From Streptomyces sp. CB02009 (GTDB lineage Bacteria; Actinomycetota; Actinomycetes; Streptomycetales; Streptomycetaceae): a DNA stretch of 64,000 nucleotides. Numbering within the stretch: the stretch's first letter is position 1; each line of letters opens with the position of its first letter. The translations under genes and the position numbers were made by a program. Shown piece by piece: positions 1 through 8,882 of the stretch. The stretch is from contig NZ_LIVV01000002.1 in the NCBI RefSeq assembly GCF_001905825.1, forward strand, positions 872,441 through 936,440. The letters are read 5' to 3'. The notes under the pieces were generated by a model, which was not told the DNA's origin, searched no databases, and saw nothing but the letters and a program-made list of their open reading frames with translations.

Positions 1-2198
1 ATCCGCCTCGGCAGCAGGTGCACCCGGCCGCCGGTCGTGAGCGCCAGGTAGAGCATGGTCATGCTGAAGTCGAAGGAGAGCGACTGCAGCAGCCCGAAGG
101 AGGCCCCGGGCTCGATCCGCAGCCGCTCGCCCACGCCCGTGAGGTAGTTGAGGAACTGGCGGTGCTGCACCGCGACGCCCTTGGGCGTGCCGGTGGACCC
201 GGACGTGTAGATCACGTACGCCAGGTGGTCGGCGCCGGAGACCTCCGCCAGGGGAGCCTCGTCCTCCTGCCTCGCCTCCGCCGCATCGGTGCCGCTATCG
301 GTGCCGTCGCCGGTGCCGTCGTCGGTCAGGAGGTCGATCGCCGGGTGGTCGCCGAACCGCGCCCGCAGCGCGGTGTCGGTGACGAGGACCTTGGCGCCGG
401 AGTCGCCGACCAGGTGGGCGAGGCGTGCGGGGGGCTGCTCGGGGTCGAGCGGCAGGTAGCCGCCACCGGCCTTGAGGACGGCGACCAGGGCGACCGCCAG
501 TTCGGGGGACTGCTCCAGGCAGACCGCCACCCGGTCGTCCGGGGCCACGCCCAGCGCCCGGAGGCGCCGGGCCAGGGAGTCGGCGCGGCGGTCGAGGTCG
601 CCGTAGGTCAGCGTGCGGTCCTCGAAGACCAGCGCCGGCCTATCCGGTGTCCGGGCCGCCGTCCGGGCCAGTGCCTCGGTGAGCGTGGCCGGGCCGCCGT
701 CCGGCAGCGGGGGACCGGCGGCCCAGGTCTCGAGCACCGCCGTCCGCTCGGCCTCGCCGAGCATCGGTATCAGGTCGACCGGCAGCCCGGGATCGGCGAC
801 GGCGGCCGCGGTGAGCAGCTCGAACCGTTCGGCGATGCGCTCGACGGTGCCGGCGTCGAAGAGGTCGGTGCGATAGGTGAACAGGCCGTAGAGGCCGCCG
901 TCCGACTCCTCGCGCATGTAGAGGGCGAGGTCGGCGTGGGTGGTGGTGGCCTCGTAGCCGAAGCCCTCGGAGTCCAGGCCGGCGGGCCCGGCGGCCGGGA
1001 CGGCGGCCCGGTCGCCGTAGTTCTGGAAGGCGAAGGTGGTCTGGAAGACGGCGGCGCGGCTGACGTCGCGTTCCACCGCGAGATCGCTGACCATCTGCTC
1101 GAAGGGGACCTCCTGGTGCGCGTACGCGTCGAGCGTGGTCTCGCGGACCCGGCTGATCAGCTGTCCGAACTCGAGGTCGGCGGAGAGCCGGGCTCGGATC
1201 GGCAGCATGTTGACGAACGCCCCCACCACGTTCTCGAGTTCACGGTGGAGACGGCCGGCGACGGCGGATCCGACGGCGAAGTCGCGCCGGCCGCTGTGCC
1301 GGCCGAGCAGGGCCTGGAACGAGGCCATCAGCACCATGTACGTGGAGGCGCCGTAGGCCCGCGCCACCTCGTTGATCCGGTGGGCGAGCTCGGCGCTCCA
1401 GCGGAACTCGGTCGCGGCCCCGTCGAAGGTGAGCAGCGGCGGCCGGGGCCGGTCGGAAGGCAGCTCCAGGGCCGGGACGCCGTCGAGTTCGGTGCGCCAG
1501 TACGCACGCGAGGCGGCGAGCTGCCCGTTCTCCAGACGGTCCCGCTGCCATGCCGCGTAGTCGCCGAACTGCACCTCAAGTGGCGGAAGTTCACCTGGCA
1601 GGCCGTCCGCGTGGTGGGCGTACCGGACGTCCAGCTCGCGGTTGAGGAGGTCGATCGACCAGCCGTCGCTGATGATGTGGTGCATCACCAGGGCGAGGAC
1701 GTGGTCGTCGGCCGCGATGCGGACGACCAGGGCGCGCAAGAGCGGGCCGGTTCGGAGGTCGAAGGGTTCCGCGATCACCTCGCCGAGTGCGGCGGCGGCA
1801 CGCGCCTCGGGGTCCGGATCCGCGCGGGCGTCCAGGTACCGGGCGGCGAACGGCGCCGGCTCGGCGACCTCGACCTCGGCGGTGCCGGCCTCGGTGGTGT
1901 GGAAGGTCATCCGCAGGCTCTCGTGCCGGGCCACCAGGTCGGTCAGCGCGGCGTCGAGCGCGGCGCGGTCCAGCCGCCCCCGGAACCGGCGGGCCGGTGC
2001 CAGCGTGTAGGCGGTGGAGCCGGGAGTGAACTGGTCCATGAACCAGAGCCGTTCCTGACCGCTGGAGAGCGGCGGTGCGGTGTCCGCCGGGCGGGGGTCC
2101 ACGGCCCGGGCGGGGGCTGCGGCGCCGCGCAGCCGCTGGCTGAGCAGGGCGCGCTTGGCTGGGGACCAGCCGGTGGGCAGGTCCTGGGTATCCGTCAT
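1..2198 (-). CDS. Non-ribosomal peptide synthetase, C-A module, truncated by the window edge
   Basis: The visible 732 residues carry a condensation domain (about residues 40-470) that starts with the C1-like motif SSGQERLWFMDQF and has an intact HHIISDG active site (His174, Asp178). An adenylation domain follows, with the ATP-binding core YTSGSTGTPKG and the A4 stretch FDFSMTM; the reading runs off the left edge before the substrate code is complete. The preceding module has no epimerase, so an LCL-type condensation domain is expected, which is an inference. The ATG at 2198 lies 101 bases after the stop of the upstream NRPS gene on the same strand, so the two probably form one assembly line and operon. 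Only the first code positions (D, F, T) are visible, so no substrate is proposed. The NRPS identity is certain; the missing end is beyond the window. Confidence 0.93.
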   Translation of the reverse strand, partial: MTDTQDLPTGWSPAKRALLSQRLRGAAAPARAVDPRPADTAPPLSSGQERLWFMDQFTPGSTAYTLAPARRFRGRLDRAALDAALTDLVARHESLRMTFHTTEAGTAEVEVAEPAPFAARYLDARADPDPEARAAAALGEVIAEPFDLRTGPLLRALVVRIAADDHVLALVMHHIISDGWSIDLLNRELDVRYAHHADGLPGELPPLEVQFGDYAAWQRDRLENGQLAASRAYWRTELDGVPALELPSDRPRPPLLTFDGAATEFRWSAELAHRINEVARAYGASTYMVLMASFQALLGRHSGRRDFAVGSAVAGRLHRELENVVGAFVNMLPIRARLSADLEFGQLISRVRETTLDAYAHQEVPFEQMVSDLAVERDVSRAAVFQTTFAFQNYGDRAAVPAAGPAGLDSEGFGYEATTTHADLALYMREESDGGLYGLFTYRTDLFDAGTVERIAERFELLTAAAVADPGLPVDLIPMLGEAERTAVLETWAAGPPLPDGGPATLTEALARTAARTPDRPALVFEDRTLTYGDLDRRADSLARRLRALGVAPDDRVAVCLEQSPELAVALVAVLKAGGGYLPLDPEQPPARLAHLVGDSGAKVLVTDTALRARFGDHPAIDLLTDDGTGDGTDSGTDAAEARQEDEAPLAEVSGADHLAYVIYTSGSTGTPKGVAVQHRQFLNYLTGVGERLRIEPGASFGLLQSLSFDFSMTMLYLALTTGGRVHLLPRR

Positions 2199-2299
2199 CG
2201 GGTTCCTGTTCGGGCGTTCGGTGAGGAGTCGAGGGGGTGCGGACGCGGCGGGGTCCGGGTACGGCCGGGAGGGCCGTACCCGGTGAACCGGGGGAGGCG

Positions 2300-5200
2300 C
2301 TAGCGGAGTTCGCGGACGGCGGCGGCGATGCCGGCCGGGGTCGGGACGTCGAAGAAGACGTCGAAGTCGACCTCCACGCCGAGCGCGTCCCGGATCCTGG
2401 CGGCGATCTGGACCACGGTCAGGGAGTGTCCGCCGAGGTCGAACAGGTCGTCCTCGGGACCGACGTCGGGGAGTCCCAGCACCTCGGCCCAGATCCGGCG
2501 GACCGTCGCGGTCGTCTCGTCGGTGCCGGTGCCGGTGCCGGTGCCGGTGCCGGTACCAGTACCGGTGGCGGCACCGGCGTGCGGCGCCGGGACCTCGCGG
2601 GGCGGTACGGGCAGGGCCCGCCGGTCCAGCTTGCCGTTGGGGGTGAGCGGCAGGCTCTCCAGGATGAGCCAGCGCTGCGGCGCCATCGCGGCAGGCAGCG
2701 TGCGCAGCAGGTGGTCGCGCAGTTCGGCGGGGACGGGCGGCCGTGCTCCGGCGGCCGGGACCAGGTAGCCGGCCAGGAAGGGCTCGCCGTCCTCCTCGGC
2801 GCGGACGGCGACGGCGGCCTGGGCCAGGGCCGGGTGTTCGAGGAGGGCGGACTCGATCTCGCCGAGTTCGATCCGGTGACCGCGGATCTTGACCTGGTCG
2901 TCGATCCGGCCGAGGAAGTCGAGTTCGCCGTCGGGCGTCCACACGGCCTGGTCCCCGGTGCGGTAGAGCCGGGTGCCGGGCGGTCCGAACGGGTTCGGCA
3001 CGAAGCGTTCGTTCGTCAGCTCGGGGCGGCCGAGGTAGCCGTGGGCGACGCCGTCCCCGCCGATCAGCAGCTCTCCGGGAATGCCGAGCGGGGTGGGGCG
3101 CAACTGCTCGTCGACGACGTAGATCTGGGTGTTGGCGATCGGGCGGCCGATCCCGACCCGTCGGGGTGCGGCGGGAAGCTCGGCGCAGGTGGACCAGATG
3201 GTGGTCTCGGTGGGCCCGTACACGTTGAACAGCCGGGCGGTCCGCGCCCGCAGCTCGCGGGCGAGCGGCAGCGGAAGCGCCTCGCCGCCGGCCAGGCCCG
3301 TGACGGTGCCGAGCGCGTCGACACCGGTCCCCGCCGTGAGCATGACCCGCCAGCCGGACGGGGTGGCCTGGACGTGGGTGACCCCTTCGCCGCGGATCAG
3401 CCCGAGCAGCCCGGGGCCGTCCACGGCGAGACCGTCCGGGGCCAGGACCAGGCGGCCGCCGGTGATCAGCGGCAGGTAGAGCTCCAGCGCGGAGATGTCG
3501 AAGGAGAGCGAGGTCAGACCGAGCCAGGCGTGTCCGGCGCCGGAGTCGAGCCGGTCGGCGAAGGAGGTGAGCAGGTTGACCAGGGCCCGGTGGCCGACGG
3601 CGACGCCCTTGGGGCGGCCCGTGGAGCCGGAGGTGTAGAGGACGTAGGCCACGTCGCCCGGCCCGGGGGCGGTGCCGTGGGCGCCGTCGGGGAGGGGGCC
3701 GGAGACGGCTCCGGGGGCGGCGTCGGCCCGGTCCCCGGCCGGTGGTGCCGGGAGCCGCAGGACCGCGGGGGCGGCAGCGGCGACCGCGGGCGCGGGCTCC
3801 CGGTCGGCGAGGACCAGAACGGCTCCGGAGTCGCGCAGGACGAGCGCGAGGCGCTCGGCCGGATAGCCGGGATCCAGCGGCAGGTACGCCGCCCCGGTGG
3901 CGAGCGTGGCGAGCAGTGCGGCGGGCAGGTCCGCGGTGCGGCTCAGGTGGAGGGCGACCAGGTCGCCGGGCCGGACGCCGCCGGTACGCAGTGTCGTGGC
4001 CAACTGTGCGGTACGAAGCATCAGTTCGCGGTAGGTGAGGTGCCGGCCCGAGGCGCTGACCGCGATGGCGTCGGGGGTGGCGGCGGCCTGGGCGCGGATC
4101 AGGTCGAGCACGGTCCGGTCGGCCGGGTAGGGCCGGTCGGTGGCGTTCGGCGCGGTGGTGACGGCCCGCAGTTCGGCGGCGTCCAGGAGCGGCAGGTCGA
4201 GGAGTCGGGAGCCGGGGGAGGCGACCGCGCCGGCGAGCAGGGTGCGGTAGTGGCCGGCGATACGACGGGCGGCGTCCGGGGCGAGCACCGACGGGTCGTA
4301 CTGGAGGCTGAAGTCGAGGTCGCCGCTCCGGGCGCCGGGTCTCTCGGGGGCTTCCACGATCTGGAGGTGGAGGGTGTTGCGGGCGGTCCTGTTGTGCACT
4401 GCCCAGGAGACCCGGGCACGGGTGCCGCCGAACTCCGGGTCCGCTCCGCGCCGGCGGTAGCCGAGCGAGACCGGGGCCAGGCCGACGCGGGGGCCGAGGC
4501 CGGGGACCGCGGAGCCGAAGGGCACGCTGCGGTACGCGTATCCGGCCCGCAGTTCCGCTCTGACGGCGGCCGCGAAGTCGGCGAAGGTCTGCGACGCGTC
4601 CGCCGCGGGCGGGTGGACGGGCAGTTCGTTGACGAACATGCCTATCTCGTCGCGGAGTTCGGAAGTCCGAGTGGAGAGCGGGACCGACACCGGCACCGCT
4701 TCCCCGCCGTAGCGGCGCAGCAGCCCGTGCAGGGCCGCGAGCAGGAACTCGAAGACCGTGGTGCCGGAGAGCGCGGCCGCTGCGGCCAACTCGTCGGCCT
4801 CGGCGCCGTCGAGACGCCATTCGACGGCTTCGCCTGAGCCCGCGGATCCGGCGGAACTCGCGGGTCCGGCGGAGCCGGCGGATCCGGCAAGTCCAGTGGT
4901 CCCGGCGGACCCGGCGGAACCTCCGGCCCCGGTCGAGACGGGGCCGCGCGGTGTGCCGGGGAGCACCGGCTCGGTGGCGCCCGCCCAGCGCGGCCCGTAC
5001 CACTCGGCGGCCCGCCGCACGGTGTCCGGATCCGCCGACGGCGCGGTGAGCGCCGCTGGTCCGACCGGCGGGGTGGGCGCGTTCAGGGCCGCCGATCCGT
5101 ACGCGGCCGCGAGGTCGCGGGTCAGCACGTCCTTGGAGTTGCCGTCGAAGACCGCGTGGTGGGCGGTGACCAGCAGCTCGGCGCTCCCGTCGGCGCGGCG

Positions 5201-5566
5201 GTACAGCGTGAAGCGGCTGAGCGGTCCGGTCTCCAGGGCGAACGGGCGAGCGGCCTCCTCCTCCAGCAGTTTCTCCACATCGGCCCGGTCCTGCGGTGCC
5301 TCGCGCTGTTCCAGTACGGGCCGGTCTTCCGCGGGCTCCTGCCAGACCTGCCCGTCACGTTCCACCAGACGGGCGGCAAGGGCCGGATGGCGCCTGGTCA
5401 CAGCGGTCACGGCGCGGACCAGCGCCGCGGTGTCGACCTGGTCGAAGGAGATCCGCACAGGCATGTGGAACGCCTCGCGGGCCAGTCCCAGCCGATCGGT
5501 CAGCCAGACCCCCTGCTGAGCGGGGGAGGCCGGAATGCGGTCGGTCAAGGGCAGGACTTCGGACAT
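2300..5566 (-). CDS. Non-ribosomal peptide synthetase, single C-A-T module
   Basis: A 1088-residue one-module synthetase. The condensation domain (about 1-440) has HHAVFDG with His137 and Asp141. It contains a Ser/Ala/Gly low-complexity stretch at about 210-246, between its two lobes. The adenylation domain (about 470-960) has YTSGSTGRPKG and a binding-pocket code that I read by eye as D-I-L-A-L-G-V-I-W-K. This resembles the published glycine code (DILQLGLIWK), so glycine is a reasonable but unproven substrate. The carrier domain has LGGHS with the phosphopantetheine Ser1048. The A-T linker is a (Gly-Thr)n run. The ATG at 5566 is preferred because the condensation domain starts right after it; a GTG at 5641 would add 25 basic residues. 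With C at the N-terminus it either accepts an acyl starter or receives a chain from another protein. The next NRPS gene follows downstream. Confidence 0.93.
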   Translation of the reverse strand: MSEVLPLTDRIPASPAQQGVWLTDRLGLAREAFHMPVRISFDQVDTAALVRAVTAVTRRHPALAARLVERDGQVWQEPAEDRPVLEQREAPQDRADVEKLLEEEAARPFALETGPLSRFTLYRRADGSAELLVTAHHAVFDGNSKDVLTRDLAAAYGSAALNAPTPPVGPAALTAPSADPDTVRRAAEWYGPRWAGATEPVLPGTPRGPVSTGAGGSAGSAGTTGLAGSAGSAGPASSAGSAGSGEAVEWRLDGAEADELAAAAALSGTTVFEFLLAALHGLLRRYGGEAVPVSVPLSTRTSELRDEIGMFVNELPVHPPAADASQTFADFAAAVRAELRAGYAYRSVPFGSAVPGLGPRVGLAPVSLGYRRRGADPEFGGTRARVSWAVHNRTARNTLHLQIVEAPERPGARSGDLDFSLQYDPSVLAPDAARRIAGHYRTLLAGAVASPGSRLLDLPLLDAAELRAVTTAPNATDRPYPADRTVLDLIRAQAAATPDAIAVSASGRHLTYRELMLRTAQLATTLRTGGVRPGDLVALHLSRTADLPAALLATLATGAAYLPLDPGYPAERLALVLRDSGAVLVLADREPAPAVAAAAPAVLRLPAPPAGDRADAAPGAVSGPLPDGAHGTAPGPGDVAYVLYTSGSTGRPKGVAVGHRALVNLLTSFADRLDSGAGHAWLGLTSLSFDISALELYLPLITGGRLVLAPDGLAVDGPGLLGLIRGEGVTHVQATPSGWRVMLTAGTGVDALGTVTGLAGGEALPLPLARELRARTARLFNVYGPTETTIWSTCAELPAAPRRVGIGRPIANTQIYVVDEQLRPTPLGIPGELLIGGDGVAHGYLGRPELTNERFVPNPFGPPGTRLYRTGDQAVWTPDGELDFLGRIDDQVKIRGHRIELGEIESALLEHPALAQAAVAVRAEEDGEPFLAGYLVPAAGARPPVPAELRDHLLRTLPAAMAPQRWLILESLPLTPNGKLDRRALPVPPREVPAPHAGAATGTGTGTGTGTGTGTDETTATVRRIWAEVLGLPDVGPEDDLFDLGGHSLTVVQIAARIRDALGVEVDFDVFFDVPTPAGIAAAVRELR
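2521..2568. repeat. Hexanucleotide tandem repeat inside the NRPS gene
   Basis: About eight copies of CGGTGC or close variants lie in frame in the NRPS gene and encode the Gly-Thr linker between the adenylation and carrier domains. The first five units are identical, which is a typical substrate for slippage in whole six-base steps. Confidence 0.85.
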
Positions 5567-6032
5567 CGGCGGCTCACTTAGGACGTCGGAGCAGAGCGGA
5601 GGAGCAGCGCGGGGGAACGCGCGGACGCCGGCGTGGGGCACGGACTACCGCGACTCGGCGCTTCGGGCGCCAAGGGCAGCCCGCGGCACCGGGTTCGGTG
5701 ACGGATACGGCCGTCGTGCGACCTGGTCCACCCCCCGGGGACCGGCCGACGGCCGTGACTGGTCGGGACCGCAGGACATGCCGGGATGCCCCGAGGCGTC
5801 TGGTATCGACGGCCCCGTCCGATGCAGACCATTGGTCCAGACCTGTCGAGAGATTCGCACACCGCCCCAGCACCGTCAAGAGCCGTCCGCTGCCCGGAAT
5901 GAACCTCCATGTCCGCGCCGTGGTCAACCGACTTGCACCCAAACATCCGTGTGTATGATCGGCCCTGATGCAACGTCAACATCCGTACATCCGGGGGAAC
6001 ATCAGTCGAATCTCAGGTTCCGCCGGCCGCCG
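5567..6032. other. Intergenic region upstream of the NRPS genes
   Basis: These 466 bases separate the NRPS start from the end of the exporter gene, and I see no convincing gene in them. Frames that stay open on both strands lack domain-like composition and ribosome binding sites. The stretch near 5930-6000 is less GC-rich than its surroundings and holds three copies of ACATCCG (5943, 5979, 5988). It is the probable promoter region of the NRPS operon. Confidence 0.5.
5851..5879 (-). promoter_or_regulatory. Candidate promoter of the NRPS operon
   Basis: Read on the minus strand, TTGACG (5879-5874) is followed after 17 bases by GAATCT (5856-5851). The first element is a good -35 match and the second a weak -10. 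It would give a leader of about 280 bases before the NRPS ATG at 5566. This is a visual match only. Confidence 0.25.
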
Positions 6033-7577
6033 TCACAGGGCGGCGTCCGCCCGCGTCTCCTGACCGTGCGGACTCGCGCCCGCCTCCGGCCGCCGCTCCG
6101 CTCCGCCCGCCGGGACGCGCACCGTAGCGACGACCAGCAGGGAGCCCACCGCCCCCAGCGCCGCCGCCACGACCAGCACCGCGTTCAGACCGGACGCGAA
6201 CGCCTCACGTACCAGGTGCGCCAGCTCGGCGCGCTCACCCTCGGGCCACCCGGCCACGATCGAACGGGCCTGCCCGCCGCTCAGAGCGGCGGCCGTCCCG
6301 TGCGGATCCGGAACACCGCCGTCGGCCCTGAGGACACGCTCGATCCGCGACTGGAAGATCAGGCCGAACACGGCGATCCCCAGGGCGAAGCCCAACTGGC
6401 GGAAGGTGTTGACCGCGCCGCCCACCATGCCTCCGCGCTCCGGCGGCACCGTGCCCAGGGCCGCCGCCGCCAGACTCGGGGTCACGAGCCCGACCCCCAG
6501 ACCGGAGACGACGAGCCCCGCCACGATGCCACCGCCCGTCGACCCCGCGTCGAGGGTGGCCTGCATCGCGGAGCCCAGGGCGGTGAGCGCCAGCCCTCCG
6601 CCGATGGTCACCCGGGGCGACCAGGGGCCGAAGCGGCCCGCCAGCGCCGAGACGAGGAAGGACGCGGCGCACATGGGCAGGATGTACAGACCGGCTTCGA
6701 CGGGCTCGTACCCCAGGACCGACTGCATCCACAGCGACGCGAACAGCAGGGACGCGAACGCGGCGCCCTGCAGGAAAAGAGCGCTGACCATGATGCCGGT
6801 GAACGACGGCCTGCGGAACAGCGACAGATCGAGAACGGGGTTCTCGTGCCTCGTCTCGACCACCACGAACAGGGCGAGGGCGACGGCCACCGTCGCGAAC
6901 AGACCGAGGGTGAGGGGCGCCGTCCAGCCGTCCGAGTGGGCGCGGATCAGCCCGAACGTGAGGGCCCCGCTCGCCACCGTGAAGGTGACCACGCCGAGCA
7001 CGTCCGCCCGCTGCCGCCCGGCGCCCTTGACCTCGCGCACCGAACGCAGCGTCAGCACGACGGCGACCAGGCAGACCGGCAGGTTGACGAAGAAGATCCA
7101 CCGCCAGTCCAGGTACTGGGTGAGGAGCCCGCCGACCATCGGCCCGGCCGCCGCGGCGACCGAGTTGGTGGCACCCCACACGGCGAAGGCCACCCCCCGC
7201 CGCCGCCCCTCGTAGTGCGTGCCGAGCAGGGCGATCGTCGTGCCGAACATCCCGGCTGCGCCCAGTCCCTGCACCGCCCGGGCGCCGATCAGCACACCCG
7301 CGTCCGGGGCGACCGCGCACGCCACCGACGCGGCGGTGAAGACGACCAACCCGGCGAGGTACACCTTCCTGCGGCCGATCCGGTCCGCGAGGGACCCGAC
7401 GCCGAGCAGCAGCGCCGCCAGCGCCAGGGCGTAGACGTCGACCACCCACTGCAGATCCGCGAGCGTGGTGCCGAGGTCCGCCGCCATCGCGGGCAGCGCC
7501 ACGGTCACGATCGTGACGTCCAGCAGGAGCATGAAGGTGCCCAGACAGATCGCCACCAGAGGCCACCACACGCGCAT
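6033..7577 (-). CDS. MFS drug exporter, DHA2 (EmrB/QacA-like) family
   Basis: A 514-residue polytopic membrane protein predicted to have about 14 hydrophobic helices. N-terminal motifs fit the DHA2 proton-antiporter family: LLLDVTIVTVALPAMA in helix 1, the motif-A loop GSLADRIGRRKVY, and the motif-C region AVWGATNSVAAAAGPMVGG. The ATG at 7577 has AAGGGG six bases upstream. The C-terminal tail is hydrophilic and cytoplasmic. The gene lies on the same strand as the NRPS genes, 466 bases ahead of them, and may export their product or provide self-resistance; position is the only evidence for that link. The gene on its other side is divergent, so 7578-7765 should hold the exporter promoter. Confidence 0.9.
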   Translation of the reverse strand: MRVWWPLVAICLGTFMLLLDVTIVTVALPAMAADLGTTLADLQWVVDVYALALAALLLGVGSLADRIGRRKVYLAGLVVFTAASVACAVAPDAGVLIGARAVQGLGAAGMFGTTIALLGTHYEGRRRGVAFAVWGATNSVAAAAGPMVGGLLTQYLDWRWIFFVNLPVCLVAVVLTLRSVREVKGAGRQRADVLGVVTFTVASGALTFGLIRAHSDGWTAPLTLGLFATVAVALALFVVVETRHENPVLDLSLFRRPSFTGIMVSALFLQGAAFASLLFASLWMQSVLGYEPVEAGLYILPMCAASFLVSALAGRFGPWSPRVTIGGGLALTALGSAMQATLDAGSTGGGIVAGLVVSGLGVGLVTPSLAAAALGTVPPERGGMVGGAVNTFRQLGFALGIAVFGLIFQSRIERVLRADGGVPDPHGTAAALSGGQARSIVAGWPEGERAELAHLVREAFASGLNAVLVVAAALGAVGSLLVVATVRVPAGGAERRPEAGASPHGQETRADAAL

Positions 7578-7753
7578 CCGAACCCCTTACCTGCCCGCCG
7601 CCCCGGAGAATCGCCCCCGGCGGCGCCCCATGATCCACGGCGGAGCGGCATCTCCCGGCAGGACCCGCGCGCCACGCCCGTCGTGTGGACCGCAGGGAGG
7701 TATGCCTAGGTCCGCCTGGACGATCAGCGGTGGCGTGGCCGAAGACCCGCTCA

Positions 7754-7765
7754 TAGCTTCGCCGT
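7754..7765 (+). promoter_or_regulatory. Candidate -10 element for a leaderless transcript
   Basis: TAGCTT at 7754-7759 fits the TANNNT -10 pattern. Six bases later comes the ATG at 7766, where transcription would be expected to start. No Shine-Dalgarno sequence precedes that ATG. The possible -35 (TGGCGT at 7731) is weak. Confidence 0.3.
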
Positions 7766-8830
7766 ATGACCAGACGACAGATCGCCTACCTGGCGTGCAC
7801 CGTGACCCTCGTGGTCTCGGGGATGGGGGCCGCCGTTCCGGCGGCCGGCCACCTGACGGTGCACCGGGTCAAGCCCGGCGAATCGATCCAGAAAGCAGTG
7901 GACGCCGCGAAGCCCGGGGACACGATCGTCCTCTCCCCGGGCACCTACCGTGAGAGCGTCCGCATCACCACGTCGAACCTGACCCTGCGGGGCTCGACCG
8001 TCTTCCCCACCGTCCTCGTGCCCGGCAAGGCCGCCGCCGGCGACACCTGCGCCGCGGCCGGCCACGGTGTCTGTGTGACCGGCACCGCCGACCGGCCGGT
8101 GGAGGGCGTCACCGTGCGCTCGCTGAAGCTCCAGGGCTTCACCAAGAACGGGCTGTGGGCCTCGCGGACCGACCGGCTGAAGATCCACCGGGTCACCGCG
8201 GAGAAGAACGGCAACTGGGGCATCGCCCTGGAGCGGTCCGTACGCAGCGTGCTGACGCACAACGTCGCCCGCGACAACGCCGACGCCGGTCTCTTCGTCT
8301 CCAACACCACCGACACGGAGTCGGGCGCCGTCGACGCCCGGGGGACGGTGATCAGCCACAACCGCGTCTCCGGCAACAGGATCGGCGTCACCGTGCGGCG
8401 CCTGCGGAACCTCACCGTCGAACGCAACGAGGCGACGGGCAACTGCGCCGCCGTGTTCGTGGTGGGCGACGAGTCCACCCCCCGCGCCGGGGCGATGACC
8501 CTGCGCCGCAACAACATCCACGACAACAGCAAGCACTGCCCCAAGACCCCCCGACTGCCCTTCCTGCAGGGCTCGGGCATCGTCCTCACCGGCGCCGAGG
8601 AGACGCTGGTGGCGGAGAACAGGATCGTGGACAACGTCGGTGCCTCGCCGCTCTCGGGCGGCATCGTGCTCTTCAAGAGCTTCGTGGGCGCACTCAACGA
8701 GCGCAACGAGATCCGCGACAACGTCGTACTCCGCAACGGCTCGGCCGACCTCGCCAACCGCGACACCGGCAAGGGCAACACCTTCCGGGGCAACACCTGC
8801 GGGGTCTCGGAGCCCGCGGGCATGTGCTGA
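7766..8830 (+). CDS. Secreted right-handed parallel beta-helix protein (NosD/pectate-lyase-like fold)
   Basis: A 354-residue protein with an N-terminal signal peptide (basic MTRRQ, hydrophobic core, likely cleavage near AAG). The mature part opens with HRVKPGESIQKAVDAAKPGDTIVLSPGTY, here only partly conserved detail of the usual start of parallel beta-helix domains, and continues with repeated N-x-I/V strand-turn units such as HNVARDNADAGLF and ENRIVDNVGA. No catalytic residues can be assigned, so the activity is unknown; folds of this type bind, cleave or epimerise polysaccharides. The ATG lacks a ribosome binding site and may be translated from a leaderless mRNA. The methyltransferase gene follows 52 bases later on the same strand, so the two may be co-transcribed. 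Confidence 0.8.
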   Translation: MTRRQIAYLACTVTLVVSGMGAAVPAAGHLTVHRVKPGESIQKAVDAAKPGDTIVLSPGTYRESVRITTSNLTLRGSTVFPTVLVPGKAAAGDTCAAAGHGVCVTGTADRPVEGVTVRSLKLQGFTKNGLWASRTDRLKIHRVTAEKNGNWGIALERSVRSVLTHNVARDNADAGLFVSNTTDTESGAVDARGTVISHNRVSGNRIGVTVRRLRNLTVERNEATGNCAAVFVVGDESTPRAGAMTLRRNNIHDNSKHCPKTPRLPFLQGSGIVLTGAEETLVAENRIVDNVGASPLSGGIVLFKSFVGALNERNEIRDNVVLRNGSADLANRDTGKGNTFRGNTCGVSEPAGMC

Positions 8831-8882
8831 CGGCCGGCTCCGCTTCCCCACCCATGGCACCACTGCACAGACAAGGCGACAG

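Noticed and set aside
2237..4837. An 866-codon open frame on the plus strand
   Set aside because: It lies opposite the NRPS gene, is made of Gly/Arg/Gln-rich low-complexity sequence and has no domain or ribosome binding site. High GC content leaves antisense frames open.
5578..5982. Open frames of 120-220 codons on both strands ahead of the NRPS genes
   Set aside because: No Shine-Dalgarno sequence, no recognisable domain, and several frames overlap each other. Treated as promoter region.
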